Source of the DNA: Arundinibacter roseus | Lineage (GTDB): Bacteria > Bacteroidota > Bacteroidia > Cytophagales > Spirosomataceae | DNA length: 64,000 bases | NCBI RefSeq assembly: GCF_004348825.1 | Contig: NZ_SMJU01000006.1 | Span: 124,001 to 188,000 of the forward strand | Direction of reading: 5' to 3' | Part shown: in pieces, positions 1 to 8,170 of the stretch | How the letters are laid out: each line of letters begins with the position of its first letter | Position numbering within the stretch: the stretch's first letter is position 1 | Translations under genes and position numbers: made by a program | Notes under the pieces: generated by a model | Database searches by the model: none | Told to the model about the DNA's origin: nothing | The model's input: the letters and a program-made list of their open reading frames with translations, nothing else

Positions 1-2170
1 ACAACGTTGGATCGGCATAAACTTTTTGCATATAAAGCCCCCACGCAGGCATCGCTATCCGCCCCCCTTGCCCGTAGGCCATCGTGCGAAAATGTATGCT
101 TCGATCTTCACCGCCTACCCAAATACCCGTCACAAGACTGTGCGTCATACCCATAAACCACCCATCCGAATAGTTAGAGGTTGTTCCCGTTTTAGCAGCA
201 ATTTCATTGCCTTCAGTTACGCCATACTGCCGAAGCCGGCCAGCCGTTCCACCGGGGTCCTCTACGGCACCTTTCATGAGGTAAATCATGCTGTAAGCCA
301 TATTTTCACTTAATTCCTGATTGGCTTTTGGAAAAAATTCCTGCAACAGATTTCCGTCCCGGTCTTCAATCCGAACGATAGCCATGGGCTCAGTACGGTG
401 CCCGCTATTGACAAATGCACAGTATGCGCCTACCATTTCATAAACCGACACATCACTCACACCCAGGCAAAGGGCTGGTTTAGCGTCCAGTTTGCTGGTA
501 ATACCCAGTTTGTGGGCATATTCAACCACGGTGTTAGGTCGTACCATTTTCATGATGTGTGCACTCACCGAATTGACTGATTTTCCAATTGCCTGCCGTA
601 GGGAGAGTGATTGGTACGAATACTTTCCATTTGCGTTTTTGGGTGTCCAGCCACCGGGCACGCCATCAGCTAAAGTAAAGGTAACGGGCCGATCAACGAC
701 ATGATCGCAGGGAGTCAGGAAATTTTTATCCAGAGCAGAAACATACACAAATGGCTTGAAAGTTGAGCCCGGCTGCCGGGCTCCCTGCCGTACGTGATCG
801 TATTTGAAATATTTAAAATTAATACCGCCAACCCAGGCTTTTACGTGACCGTTTCGCGGATCCATTGATACCATGCCGGTTCGCAAAAAGTGTTTGTAAT
901 ATTTAATGGAATCGATGGGGCTCATCATCATTTCTTTTTCTCCTTCCCAGCTGAACACCTTCATTTTGTAGGGGGTACGCATTACTTTCCAGGCTTCTTC
1001 CTCACCAACTTCTTTTACTAAGGCCCGATAACGGGGAGAAATTCTGACCGCACGCTCCACAAATCCTTCGATTTCTTTTCCATTCATATCCGTCCATGGA
1101 TTTCGGTCTTTCCAATGCTCAAAGAATAGTTTTTGCTGCGTTTTCATATGCTCCGTTACTGCTTCTTCTGCATACCGCTGCATACGAGAATCAATGGTCG
1201 TATAAATCCGTAAACCGCTGGTATAGAGATCATACTCCGTTCCGTTATCTTCATTATACTCTTCTACCCAATTTTTCAAATAGTTCCGCATAGACTCCCT
1301 AAAATAGGGAGCAGGGCCAGTATTATGGCTTTCGATCGTAAATTTCAAGCTCAACGGCAACTTTCTTAATTCCTGATGTTTTTCAGCCGTAATAAACTCA
1401 TATTTATGCAACTGATCCAACACAGTATTCCGGCGATTGAGAGCATTCGTCGGCAATCGAAGGGGATTGTAAAGCGTTGGATTTTGAAGCATCCCAACAA
1501 GCAATGCTGCTTCGTGCACCTCCAAATCCCAGGCTTCCTTATCAAAATAGGTCTTGGAAGCCACCTTAATTCCGTAGGTATTATTTCCAAAAGACACCGT
1601 GTTCAGGTACATCATCAGAATTTCCCGTTTGGTATACTTTCGTTCAAGTATCACCGCCAAAATCCATTCCTTCGTTTTGGCAATCACCGTGCGCACCAAA
1701 GGAATATGGCCAAGTATGCCACGGTATTTTTCAGATCGTGTCTGAAATAAATTTTTTGCTACCTGTTGTGTAAGTGTACTTCCCCCACCCGAGCCAGTAT
1801 TTCCAGTTATAATCCCCTTGGCAACCCGAAACAAACTTCGCAGGTCAATGCCGGAATGTTTGACAAATCGGGCATCTTCGGTTGCAATGAGAGCTTCAAA
1901 AAGTCGGGGTGAAACCTGATCGAACTCAATACGAGCCCGGTTCTCAACGATATACTTACCCAAAGATTTTCCATCCTGTGAAATCAACTCAGAGGCAAGC
2001 ACACTCTTGGGATTTTCAAGTGTTTTCAAATCCGGCATTTCTCCGAAGAGCCAAAAGAAATTAAAGCTAACGGCGACAATATAAAAAATGAATAATCCCA
2101 GGCCGAGTGCGGCAAATCGCCAAAGACGGATAATCTTCTTTCGGTATTTTCCTGGCTGCAATTCTATCAT
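1..2170 (-). CDS. Class A penicillin-binding protein 1A, C-terminus cut by window edge
   Basis: Bifunctional peptidoglycan synthase (glycosyltransferase plus DD-transpeptidase) anchored in the inner membrane. I translated it from the ATG at 2170; the frame stays open to base 1 (about 723 codons visible), where it still reads QKVYADPTL, typical of the distal part of the family. An N-terminal membrane helix (about residues 15-35) is followed by a GT51 domain with the EDARF and GGGSTLTQQ signatures, then a transpeptidase domain with STFK (catalytic Ser, near base 750), SVN and KTGTTSNYSDGWF. All three penicillin-binding motifs are therefore intact. The gene lies 141 bases downstream of porW in the same direction and probably has its own promoter. 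Identity is secure; only the last part is missing from the window. Confidence 0.93.
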   Translation of the reverse strand, partial: MIELQPGKYRKKIIRLWRFAALGLGLFIFYIVAVSFNFFWLFGEMPDLKTLENPKSVLASELISQDGKSLGKYIVENRARIEFDQVSPRLFEALIATEDARFVKHSGIDLRSLFRVAKGIITGNTGSGGGSTLTQQVAKNLFQTRSEKYRGILGHIPLVRTVIAKTKEWILAVILERKYTKREILMMYLNTVSFGNNTYGIKVASKTYFDKEAWDLEVHEAALLVGMLQNPTLYNPLRLPTNALNRRNTVLDQLHKYEFITAEKHQELRKLPLSLKFTIESHNTGPAPYFRESMRNYLKNWVEEYNEDNGTEYDLYTSGLRIYTTIDSRMQRYAEEAVTEHMKTQQKLFFEHWKDRNPWTDMNGKEIEGFVERAVRISPRYRALVKEVGEEEAWKVMRTPYKMKVFSWEGEKEMMMSPIDSIKYYKHFLRTGMVSMDPRNGHVKAWVGGINFKYFKYDHVRQGARQPGSTFKPFVYVSALDKNFLTPCDHVVDRPVTFTLADGVPGGWTPKNANGKYSYQSLSLRQAIGKSVNSVSAHIMKMVRPNTVVEYAHKLGITSKLDAKPALCLGVSDVSVYEMVGAYCAFVNSGHRTEPMAIVRIEDRDGNLLQEFFPKANQELSENMAYSMIYLMKGAVEDPGGTAGRLRQYGVTEGNEIAAKTGTTSNYSDGWFMGMTHSLVTGIWVGGEDRSIHFRTMAYGQGGRIAMPAWGLYMQKVYADPTL

Positions 2171-2273
2171 AAGTTTCTTTTTTTTAAACTATTAGTGGTT
2201 AGGGAAAGGTAGTAAATGAACGATGACGCAAGTTGCAAGGTACTATTTACAAGGCTGACGTCCAGAGTTTCAT

Positions 2274-2289
2274 CGGGAATTGATTCCCG
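2274..2289. promoter_or_regulatory. Perfect 16-bp palindrome upstream of the PBP1A gene
   Basis: CGGGAATTGATTCCCG is a 7+7 inverted repeat with a 2-base centre. It sits right at the expected transcription start (about 2290) of the candidate minus-strand promoter. A dimeric repressor site is possible; no cognate regulator is nearby. Confidence 0.35.
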
Positions 2290-2296
2290 CAATTTG

Positions 2297-2304
2297 CAAA
2301 TATA
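2297..2304 (-). promoter_or_regulatory. Candidate -7 element for the PBP1A gene
   Basis: On the minus strand this reads TATATTTG, an exact match to the Bacteroidota TAnnTTTG -7 box. No clear TTG lies at the right distance upstream, so this is a partial promoter match. It would give a leader of roughly 120 bases. Confidence 0.4.
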
Positions 2305-2311
2305 TAAAATT

Positions 2312-4642
2312 TCAAAATTTGCGTGGAAGAGAGGCTTGGCCCGTCACTTCCAACATTTCCTGCACCCGCGGAAGAAACTGACTTTCAGGATATAAACGAA
2401 TAAATTCATTGATTGCCTGCAAGTAGGCATCTCGTCCCCGAACTTTCCCGATGAGAAAAATACGCAGGAGTGCAAATTTGTCAATCAGTGCATGATCGCG
2501 AAAGTAAGGAAGCACATTTTCAATTTGCGCAAGGGCCTCTGTATAATTTCCGCTATCATAGAGAGCATACAACCCTTCGTAAGACTTGCCTGCGTTCGTT
2601 GGTTTCCCAGCAGTCGGGACATTTGTCTCACCGAATGTTCCCTGATTCAGAAGTCGGGCATAGGTTGCATTGGGAAATTCCGTCATGAGTTTTTCTTTCC
2701 AAAGCGGTTTGTTCTTATTGGAATCGTCGAGTGATAAATATATCAGATAGTACGCTTCTTCGCGGTAGTCCGTTTTGGGGAATTCTTTTAGTAAATGCGT
2801 GAACGTGGTTACGGCTTTTTCAGGTTCTTTAAGATCAAACCGGTAAATTTTACCTAGTCTGTACAATGCATCCTCTTCTCTTTTTTGTGAACTGGCAAAT
2901 GCAGCTCCGCTAAGAGGAACCGATTTGCGCAATTCCTCCCGTCTGCTCCGCCATTCTTCCGAGTCTTTTTTCATCGGTTCAAGTACACCCGTTGCAAAGG
3001 AAACACCACTCAGGGAATCGGGCGTCCCGGCGGTTGTTTGAGCAACACTCGCAAACGAAGAATTATCCTTAACTACCCGGCGCCAGTTATCTTCCAAAGG
3101 GCGATTTCCCCAAATCCGGACAAACTCCATTTTTGCCTGACTTATCAGGGAGGGATCATATAGCTCCCACCGACGTCCATTTCCTGACAGGTTCGGCACG
3201 CCAATATCTGCCGCTGATGGGCGATTGGCATTGGCAAGGGCTTCTTTGGCAGCCAGCAGAAGCTGTTGTTTTTCATCTTCCTCGGCTTCAATGATTGCAT
3301 CCAATTTTCGATCCAAAGCAGCCGGATTCATCTGTGCCAATTGTTGCAGACTATCTTCGGTACGCACGATATTGATTTGGGTTACGAACTCATCAAGTGC
3401 CTTTTTGCGGTCGTTAGCAGACAGAAATTCTTCGGATTGAGGTGGCAGGCTTACCAGTGCGCTATCGTAATAAGCCTTGGCAAGTTCATAATTTTCCAAC
3501 CTGTCGTACTGAATGCGGGCAAGTTCGAGATAAGTATACGGAACCTGAACTGTGTTCGCTCCCGCAGTTTGAATTGATTTTTGTAAAAAGCCAATTGCCT
3601 CCGGATAACGTTCCCGACGCTCCGCCAGCAAACCCATTGTGTAATAGATACGGTCCCTCAGATCATTATTCTTTCGATCCCTAAGCATTTTATCAAAACC
3701 AACCCGGGTCAAATCTACTTTGGGATCAAGCAGTACCTGATTTTGCAGGGAACTCATCGTTGCATAAAACGACAGATCGTAGGTGGGCTTATTTTTTCCA
3801 ACTGCCTTGTAATGATCGTTCGCAAGTGCAAATTGTCCCAGTCGGTCATACAACTGCCCGGCAATGTAATGCAAACGAGCGGCTTGTTGATTTTTTTTCA
3901 GTAATGGAAAAACCTGCTCCAAAATAGCAACGGCGGTCAGGTACTCGCCCTGTTCCTGATGAATGTATGCTTTCGCAAGATAAAACTCCCGGGTAGCTAC
4001 TTTATTTAAAGGCTGTTGCCGAAGGTACTCAGCTACATTAAGGGCGTTGGAATAATCCTTTTTTTGGGTATAAGCACGCATGAGCCACACAAGAGCGATA
4101 TTTTTATCATCCTCATCCCGACCATTCGTAAATACATAGCGCAGGGCTTCCACGCCGTCATCGTATTGTCCCAAATACAAACGAGCTTTTCCGAGTAGCG
4201 TATAACTATCATCGAGCCATTTACTGTTTTGGTGTCTTTCAGCAACGATAGACGCTTTTTTTATTCCATTTTCCAGCTGTGGCCGCACCTGACTGCCCAT
4301 AGTCGAATCCAGCGGCATCAAAATTGGTAACCGTTGCGTATACAAATCACGATATTTCTTTTTCATCGCAGCTTCTGCCGAAGAAATTTCGGATTGGGCG
4401 ATGTAATAGGCATTAAACCGTGCGGTTAGGTTGTGAAAGGCAATACTTCCCGGACGATTGCTATATTGCGAGCAACCAAGGCTCATGCCAAGAATTGACA
4501 CAACCATACAACTACGGATAAAAGGGAATAGAAGTCGGGTTAGCACAAACGAAGCCTTTGATGGGTAATAGGTTAAAAAGTATGACGCTTTCGTAAAAAC
4601 GTTTGATCCACTATTTACGTATCGAATATAGTGCCATTTCAT
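2312..4642 (-). CDS. porW: TPR lipoprotein of the type IX secretion/gliding machinery (PorW/SprE family)
   Basis: Large tetratricopeptide-repeat lipoprotein, predicted to be periplasm-facing. The PorW/SprE assignment rests on the early segment after the lipidation Cys (FHNLTARFNAYYIA, then KWLDDSYTLLGKARLYLGQYDDGVEAL), followed by many TPR-like helical pairs to the C-terminus (about residues 115-760). In this family the protein is needed for type IX secretion and gliding. The start is uncertain. The ATG at 4642 gives 776 residues but places an unusual 32-residue tail before the signal peptide. A GTG at 4546 gives a canonical start (MLTRLLFPFIR, hydrophobic stretch, SLGC lipobox). The candidate -7 box at 4653-4660 would leave almost no leader before 4642, which also favours the downstream start. 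It is divergent from the atp genes. Confidence 0.8.
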   Translation of the reverse strand: MKWHYIRYVNSGSNVFTKASYFLTYYPSKASFVLTRLLFPFIRSCMVVSILGMSLGCSQYSNRPGSIAFHNLTARFNAYYIAQSEISSAEAAMKKKYRDLYTQRLPILMPLDSTMGSQVRPQLENGIKKASIVAERHQNSKWLDDSYTLLGKARLYLGQYDDGVEALRYVFTNGRDEDDKNIALVWLMRAYTQKKDYSNALNVAEYLRQQPLNKVATREFYLAKAYIHQEQGEYLTAVAILEQVFPLLKKNQQAARLHYIAGQLYDRLGQFALANDHYKAVGKNKPTYDLSFYATMSSLQNQVLLDPKVDLTRVGFDKMLRDRKNNDLRDRIYYTMGLLAERRERYPEAIGFLQKSIQTAGANTVQVPYTYLELARIQYDRLENYELAKAYYDSALVSLPPQSEEFLSANDRKKALDEFVTQINIVRTEDSLQQLAQMNPAALDRKLDAIIEAEEDEKQQLLLAAKEALANANRPSAADIGVPNLSGNGRRWELYDPSLISQAKMEFVRIWGNRPLEDNWRRVVKDNSSFASVAQTTAGTPDSLSGVSFATGVLEPMKKDSEEWRSRREELRKSVPLSGAAFASSQKREEDALYRLGKIYRFDLKEPEKAVTTFTHLLKEFPKTDYREEAYYLIYLSLDDSNKNKPLWKEKLMTEFPNATYARLLNQGTFGETNVPTAGKPTNAGKSYEGLYALYDSGNYTEALAQIENVLPYFRDHALIDKFALLRIFLIGKVRGRDAYLQAINEFIRLYPESQFLPRVQEMLEVTGQASLPRKF

Positions 4643-4652
4643 TAATTTGGGA

Positions 4653-4660
4653 CAAAATTA
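4653..4660 (-). promoter_or_regulatory. Candidate -7 element for porW
   Basis: Reads TAATTTTG on the minus strand (TAnnTTTG match) in the 53-base divergent gap between porW and the first atp gene. No TTG is visible at the -33 distance. Confidence 0.35.
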
Positions 4661-4695
4661 GCATAAATTCACGTACAGGGCCTATTCCTTTTTTT

Positions 4696-4932
4696 ATGAG
4701 CAAGCCAAAACCCAATCCCCAAAAAAGCAGTGGCCGCCCTGCCAATTCCTATGCACGCTATTCAGGGCTTGCTTTTCAGATGCTGGGCACCATCCTGCTT
4801 TTTACGTATGCAGGTTATAAGCTCGATGAGTGGCAGGAAAATCAAATTCCGCTTTGGACCCTTCTTTTTTCTCTTGGTTCAATAGCTGCCTCACTCTACA
4901 TGTTTATACGTTCTATATCTAAGGAAGAATAG
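4696..4932 (+). CDS. AtpZ/AtpI-family F1F0 ATPase accessory membrane protein
   Basis: Small two-helix inner-membrane protein (78 residues) of the ATPase_gene1 type, usually encoded first in atp operons and thought to help assemble the c-ring or carry Mg/Ca. The sequence shows a basic N-terminus, then YSGLAFQMLGTILLFTYAGYKLDEW and a second helix (about residues 50-72), which fits the family. An earlier in-frame ATG at 4603 would overlap the divergent porW start, so I chose the ATG at 4696. It is separated from the next membrane gene by about 100 bases that hold a promoter-like box, so it may be transcribed separately from the rest. Confidence 0.8.
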   Translation: MSKPKPNPQKSSGRPANSYARYSGLAFQMLGTILLFTYAGYKLDEWQENQIPLWTLLFSLGSIAASLYMFIRSISKEE

Positions 4933-4993
4933 TTGCGGGAAATCCGGCCTTTGACAAAACAGTAGAATAATCGGTCATTTCTCCAAAACTCCG

Positions 4994-5001
4994 TACCTTT
5001 G
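4994..5001 (+). promoter_or_regulatory. Candidate -7 element for the atp operon
   Basis: TACCTTTG matches TAnnTTTG. It overlaps the TTG codon at 4999, which makes a start there impossible for a transcript initiated here and supports the ATG at 5035. No well-spaced TTG is seen. Confidence 0.45.
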
Positions 5002-5034
5002 TGCACCAAAATCACAGTTTTCATAACTTTATCA

Positions 5035-5397
5035 ATGCTTCGAAGTTTGCTTGCAACCGTGCTACTCGGAATTGCATTTTTTTTAGCCCGTCATTACCAT
5101 ATTGACCAATGGTTTCATGCATTTGTTCCGTATATGCTGGTCTTTTTCCTGGCTGTTTCTTTCCTCATTCACCGACTCATGGAATTTGGATTTAGGGATA
5201 AGCGGGATAAATTCGTACAATTTTACCTTTCTACCGTTGTTGTTCGTCTGTTATTGTGTATTGTTTTTGTAGGTATAAGTCTCTATATAGGAATTGAAAA
5301 TGTAAAGATATTTATAGCTAACTTTTTTGCACTCTATTTATTTTACACAATTTTTGAAATATACGGTTTGTATCGTAACTTGCGCCGCGATTCGTAA
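5035..5397 (+). CDS. Four-helix membrane protein in the atp operon, unknown function
   Basis: A 120-residue, strongly hydrophobic protein with about four transmembrane helices (roughly residues 2-20, 30-48, 62-82, 90-108) and a basic C-terminus (YRNLRRDS). It lies between the AtpZ-like gene and atpB, 21 bases before atpB, so it is very probably co-transcribed with the F0 genes. The position and topology resemble the AtpI/UncI accessory proteins of other phyla, but I see no diagnostic motif. The start is the ATG at 5035; the upstream TTG at 4999 falls inside a promoter-like box. Confidence 0.75.
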   Translation: MLRSLLATVLLGIAFFLARHYHIDQWFHAFVPYMLVFFLAVSFLIHRLMEFGFRDKRDKFVQFYLSTVVVRLLLCIVFVGISLYIGIENVKIFIANFFALYLFYTIFEIYGLYRNLRRDS

Positions 5398-5418
5398 CGC
5401 CTAGTACACTTTACAATT

Positions 5419-6510
5419 ATGTTGACATACATACGCCGCATTTCTACCTATTTTTTCGTTGCTGCCTCACTCTCATTCAGTGCTGTTTATGCTGATGATC
5501 AACCCGATCACGACGGGCATTCGGGCGCAGACAAAATCAACGAAACCGAGCATGCTATCGAAAACAACCTCGAAGCGCACGAAGAAGAATTCAATATTGG
5601 CCAAATGATTATGCATCACATTGCCGACTCGCACGAGTGGGAATTTGCGCATGGAGTTGTTTTGCCTTTACCCGTGATTTTGTACTCACAGGATCGTGGT
5701 CTTGAAGTATTCTCTTCGGCCAATTTCCACAACGAACATCATGAATATAACGGATATCATTTGGTTCATGGCGATGCTGAAACTATCGAGCCGGTAGATC
5801 AATCTCGTACAGTGTATGATTTTTCTATCACCAAAAACGTAGCCTCGATGTTCATCAGTGCTATTCTTTTGCTGCTTATTTTTACCAGCGTGGCCAAGTC
5901 CTACTCTACACGTCAGGGCAAAGCGCCGAAAGGTTTGCAATCGGCCATGGAGGTTTTAATTCTGTTTATTCGGGATGAAGTGGTGAAACCAAACATTGGC
6001 CCTGGCTACCAGAAATACCTTCCGTACATGCTCACGTTGTTTTTCTTTATTCTGATCAACAACCTGCTGGGATTATTGCCAGGTGCTGCCAACGTAACCG
6101 GAAATATCGCCATCACAATGACACTTGCGGTTATCACCTTTATCATCGTGCATATTAATTCCAACAAACATTATTGGATGCACCTTGTAAAGCCCACCGG
6201 TGTGCCGGTAGCCCTGCTTCCCATTATGATTCCTGTTGAAATCGTGGGCGTTTTCATGAAGCCATTTTCACTCATGATTCGTCTTTTTGCCAATATGACA
6301 GCCGGTCACATTATTCTACTGAGCTTGTTCGGGCTGATCTTTATATTCAAAAGCATCGCCATTGCTCCGGTTATTTCCGGCTTTGCGCTTTTCATGAACT
6401 TCATCGAAATCATGGTGGCCTTTATTCAGGCATTCATTTTCACCCTGCTTTCGTCGATGTACATTGGCAGTGCCATTGAAGATCATCACGAAGCCGATCA
6501 CGGTCATTGA
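5419..6510 (+). CDS. atpB: ATP synthase F0 subunit a
   Basis: Proton-channel subunit of the F1F0 ATP synthase in the inner membrane (363 residues). The C-terminal two thirds carry the subunit a core, including MKPFSLMIRLFANMTAGH with the essential Arg that faces the c-ring. The first 130 or so residues form a signal-like helix followed by a His/Asp/Glu-rich periplasmic segment (for example DDQPDHDGHSG), an extension commonly seen in Bacteroidota. The C-terminus is again His-rich (EDHHEADHGH). It is followed 58 bases later by atpE. Confidence 0.96.
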   Translation: MLTYIRRISTYFFVAASLSFSAVYADDQPDHDGHSGADKINETEHAIENNLEAHEEEFNIGQMIMHHIADSHEWEFAHGVVLPLPVILYSQDRGLEVFSSANFHNEHHEYNGYHLVHGDAETIEPVDQSRTVYDFSITKNVASMFISAILLLLIFTSVAKSYSTRQGKAPKGLQSAMEVLILFIRDEVVKPNIGPGYQKYLPYMLTLFFFILINNLLGLLPGAANVTGNIAITMTLAVITFIIVHINSNKHYWMHLVKPTGVPVALLPIMIPVEIVGVFMKPFSLMIRLFANMTAGHIILLSLFGLIFIFKSIAIAPVISGFALFMNFIEIMVAFIQAFIFTLLSSMYIGSAIEDHHEADHGH

Positions 6511-6565
6511 TAATTTTTTTGCAATCTTTTGTTCTCTTTATTTTTTAAATTTAAACTGTTTTTAA

Positions 6566-6832
<267 letters not shown>

Positions 6833-6898
6833 TAGACTTGCAACGAGAACCTATGATTTGGGCCGCATGAGGCAGTCCGAGGAGGTTAAAAAAACATT

Positions 6899-6931
6899 CC
6901 GGGAAAGCATTAGGTTTTCCCGGGCTTTTTT
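6899..6931 (+). terminator. Terminator-like hairpin inside the atp operon, between atpE and atpF
   Basis: CCGGGAAA (6899-6906) pairs with TTTCCCGG (6916-6923) around a 9-base loop and is followed by GCTTTTTT. It has the form of an intrinsic terminator but lies mid-operon, so partial termination that favours c-subunit production, or 3'-end stabilisation of the upstream message, is plausible. Confidence 0.65.
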
Positions 6932-7005
6932 CAAAAGATTGACCCCAAACGGGAAACTACATTTCCTGCTTATAAAGACTTTAAAACAAATTATCTTACA
7001 AACTC

Positions 7006-7500
7006 ATGGCACTACTTACTCCTGCCCTCGGACTTATTTTCTGGATGCTGGTGGTATTCTTACTGCTGGTCTTTATCCTGCGTAAGTTCGCCTGGAAACC
7101 TATTATTGACGGCCTGAATGCCCGTGAAAAAGAAATTCAGGGTGCACTTGACCTGGCTGAGCAAACCAAAGCCGAAATGGCCAAAATGCAATCGGACAAC
7201 CAAAAGCTTATTGCAGAAGCAAACGCTGCCCGCGATCAGATTATCCGTGAAGCGAAAGAAGCATCTGAACGTATGATTGCTGAATCCAAAGATAAAGCAA
7301 TTGCCGAAGGTCAGAAAATGATCGATAGCGCCCGCGAAACTATTCGCAACGAACAACAGGCAGCTATCGCAACGATGAAAAAAGAGGTAGCTACGCTATC
7401 GCTTCAAATTGCTGAGCAAGTGCTCCGTCGCGAACTTTCGGACAAAGCCTCTCAGGAAAAATTAATTGCTGAGCTTGCCTCCGGCGCTCGCCTGAATTGA
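7006..7500 (+). CDS. atpF: ATP synthase F0 subunit b
   Basis: Peripheral-stalk subunit (164 residues) with one N-terminal membrane helix (about residues 5-27, LIFWMLVVFLLLVFI) followed by a long charged coiled coil rich in Glu, Lys and Ala up to the C-terminus. It joins subunit a in the membrane to delta on the F1 head. The next gene, atpH, follows after 28 bases. Confidence 0.95.
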   Translation: MALLTPALGLIFWMLVVFLLLVFILRKFAWKPIIDGLNAREKEIQGALDLAEQTKAEMAKMQSDNQKLIAEANAARDQIIREAKEASERMIAESKDKAIAEGQKMIDSARETIRNEQQAAIATMKKEVATLSLQIAEQVLRRELSDKASQEKLIAELASGARLN

Positions 7501-7528
7501 TTCTTTTATACTTTTTAGATAAACACTC

Positions 7529-8065
7529 ATGTCGATAGGAACTGTCGCTTCCCGCTATGCCAAATCATTAATTGAACTGGCTCAGGAAAAGAAAGTAGTG
7601 GAAGAAGTATATCAGGATATGGTTTTATTCAAATCTGTGGCTACCCAAAATCGGGGAGTAATGCTGGCTCTTTCCAGCCCCGTGATTCGCCACGAGAAAA
7701 AACTCGGTATCCTTAAAGCTATTTTTCAAGATAAAGTAAATCCGGTTTCGTATACCATCTTTACCATTATCACCAAAAAAAATCGGGAAGCTATTCTCGA
7801 AAGTATTGCAGATGAATTTGTTAAACAATACAACCTGCTAAAAGGCATTCAAAAGGCTGTCGTTACCACTAGTATTCCACTTGATGCCGCGCTGCGTGCT
7901 CAGTTCAATGCGATGGTGAATAAAATGACGGGGATGACTGTTGAACTGGAAGAAAAGGTAGACGAAAAACTCATCGGTGGCTATATTCTGAGGGTTCAGG
8001 ATCAACAAATTGACGCCTCTTTGAAAAGCCGTCTGAATAATCTGAAACTTGAATTACTCAATTAA
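7529..8065 (+). CDS. atpH: ATP synthase F1 subunit delta
   Basis: Peripheral-stalk subunit delta/OSCP (178 residues). The N-terminal helical domain (VASRYAKSLIELAQEKKVVEEVYQD is visible in two halves) and the C-terminal signature ending in VDEKLIGGYILRVQDQQIDASLKSRLNNL are family-typical. It is the last gene of this cluster. A strong terminator follows, and atpA and atpG, usually next in line, are absent from the window. Confidence 0.95.
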   Translation: MSIGTVASRYAKSLIELAQEKKVVEEVYQDMVLFKSVATQNRGVMLALSSPVIRHEKKLGILKAIFQDKVNPVSYTIFTIITKKNREAILESIADEFVKQYNLLKGIQKAVVTTSIPLDAALRAQFNAMVNKMTGMTVELEEKVDEKLIGGYILRVQDQQIDASLKSRLNNLKLELLN

Positions 8066-8093
8066 AGACTTTACTTTTTATCTGTATATTTTG

Positions 8094-8126
8094 AAAGACT
8101 TTGCGGCTTTGCGGCAAAGTCTTTTT
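8094..8126 (+). terminator. Intrinsic terminator after atpH
   Basis: AAAGACTTTGC (8094-8104) pairs perfectly with GCAAAGTCTTT (8114-8124), with a 9-base loop and a T run. It ends the atp transcript 30 bases past the atpH stop. Confidence 0.85.
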
Positions 8127-8170
8127 CTTTATACGGGAATTAGCCAACATTCAGGTATTCTTATTTCTTC

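Noticed and set aside
1376..1750. 124-codon plus-strand frame inside the PBP1A gene
   Set aside because: Shadow of the glycosyltransferase region on the other strand, which carries family motifs.
6858..7085. 75-codon plus-strand frame between atpE and atpF
   Set aside because: It runs across the terminator-like hairpin and into the atpF start in another frame, and has no recognisable protein features.
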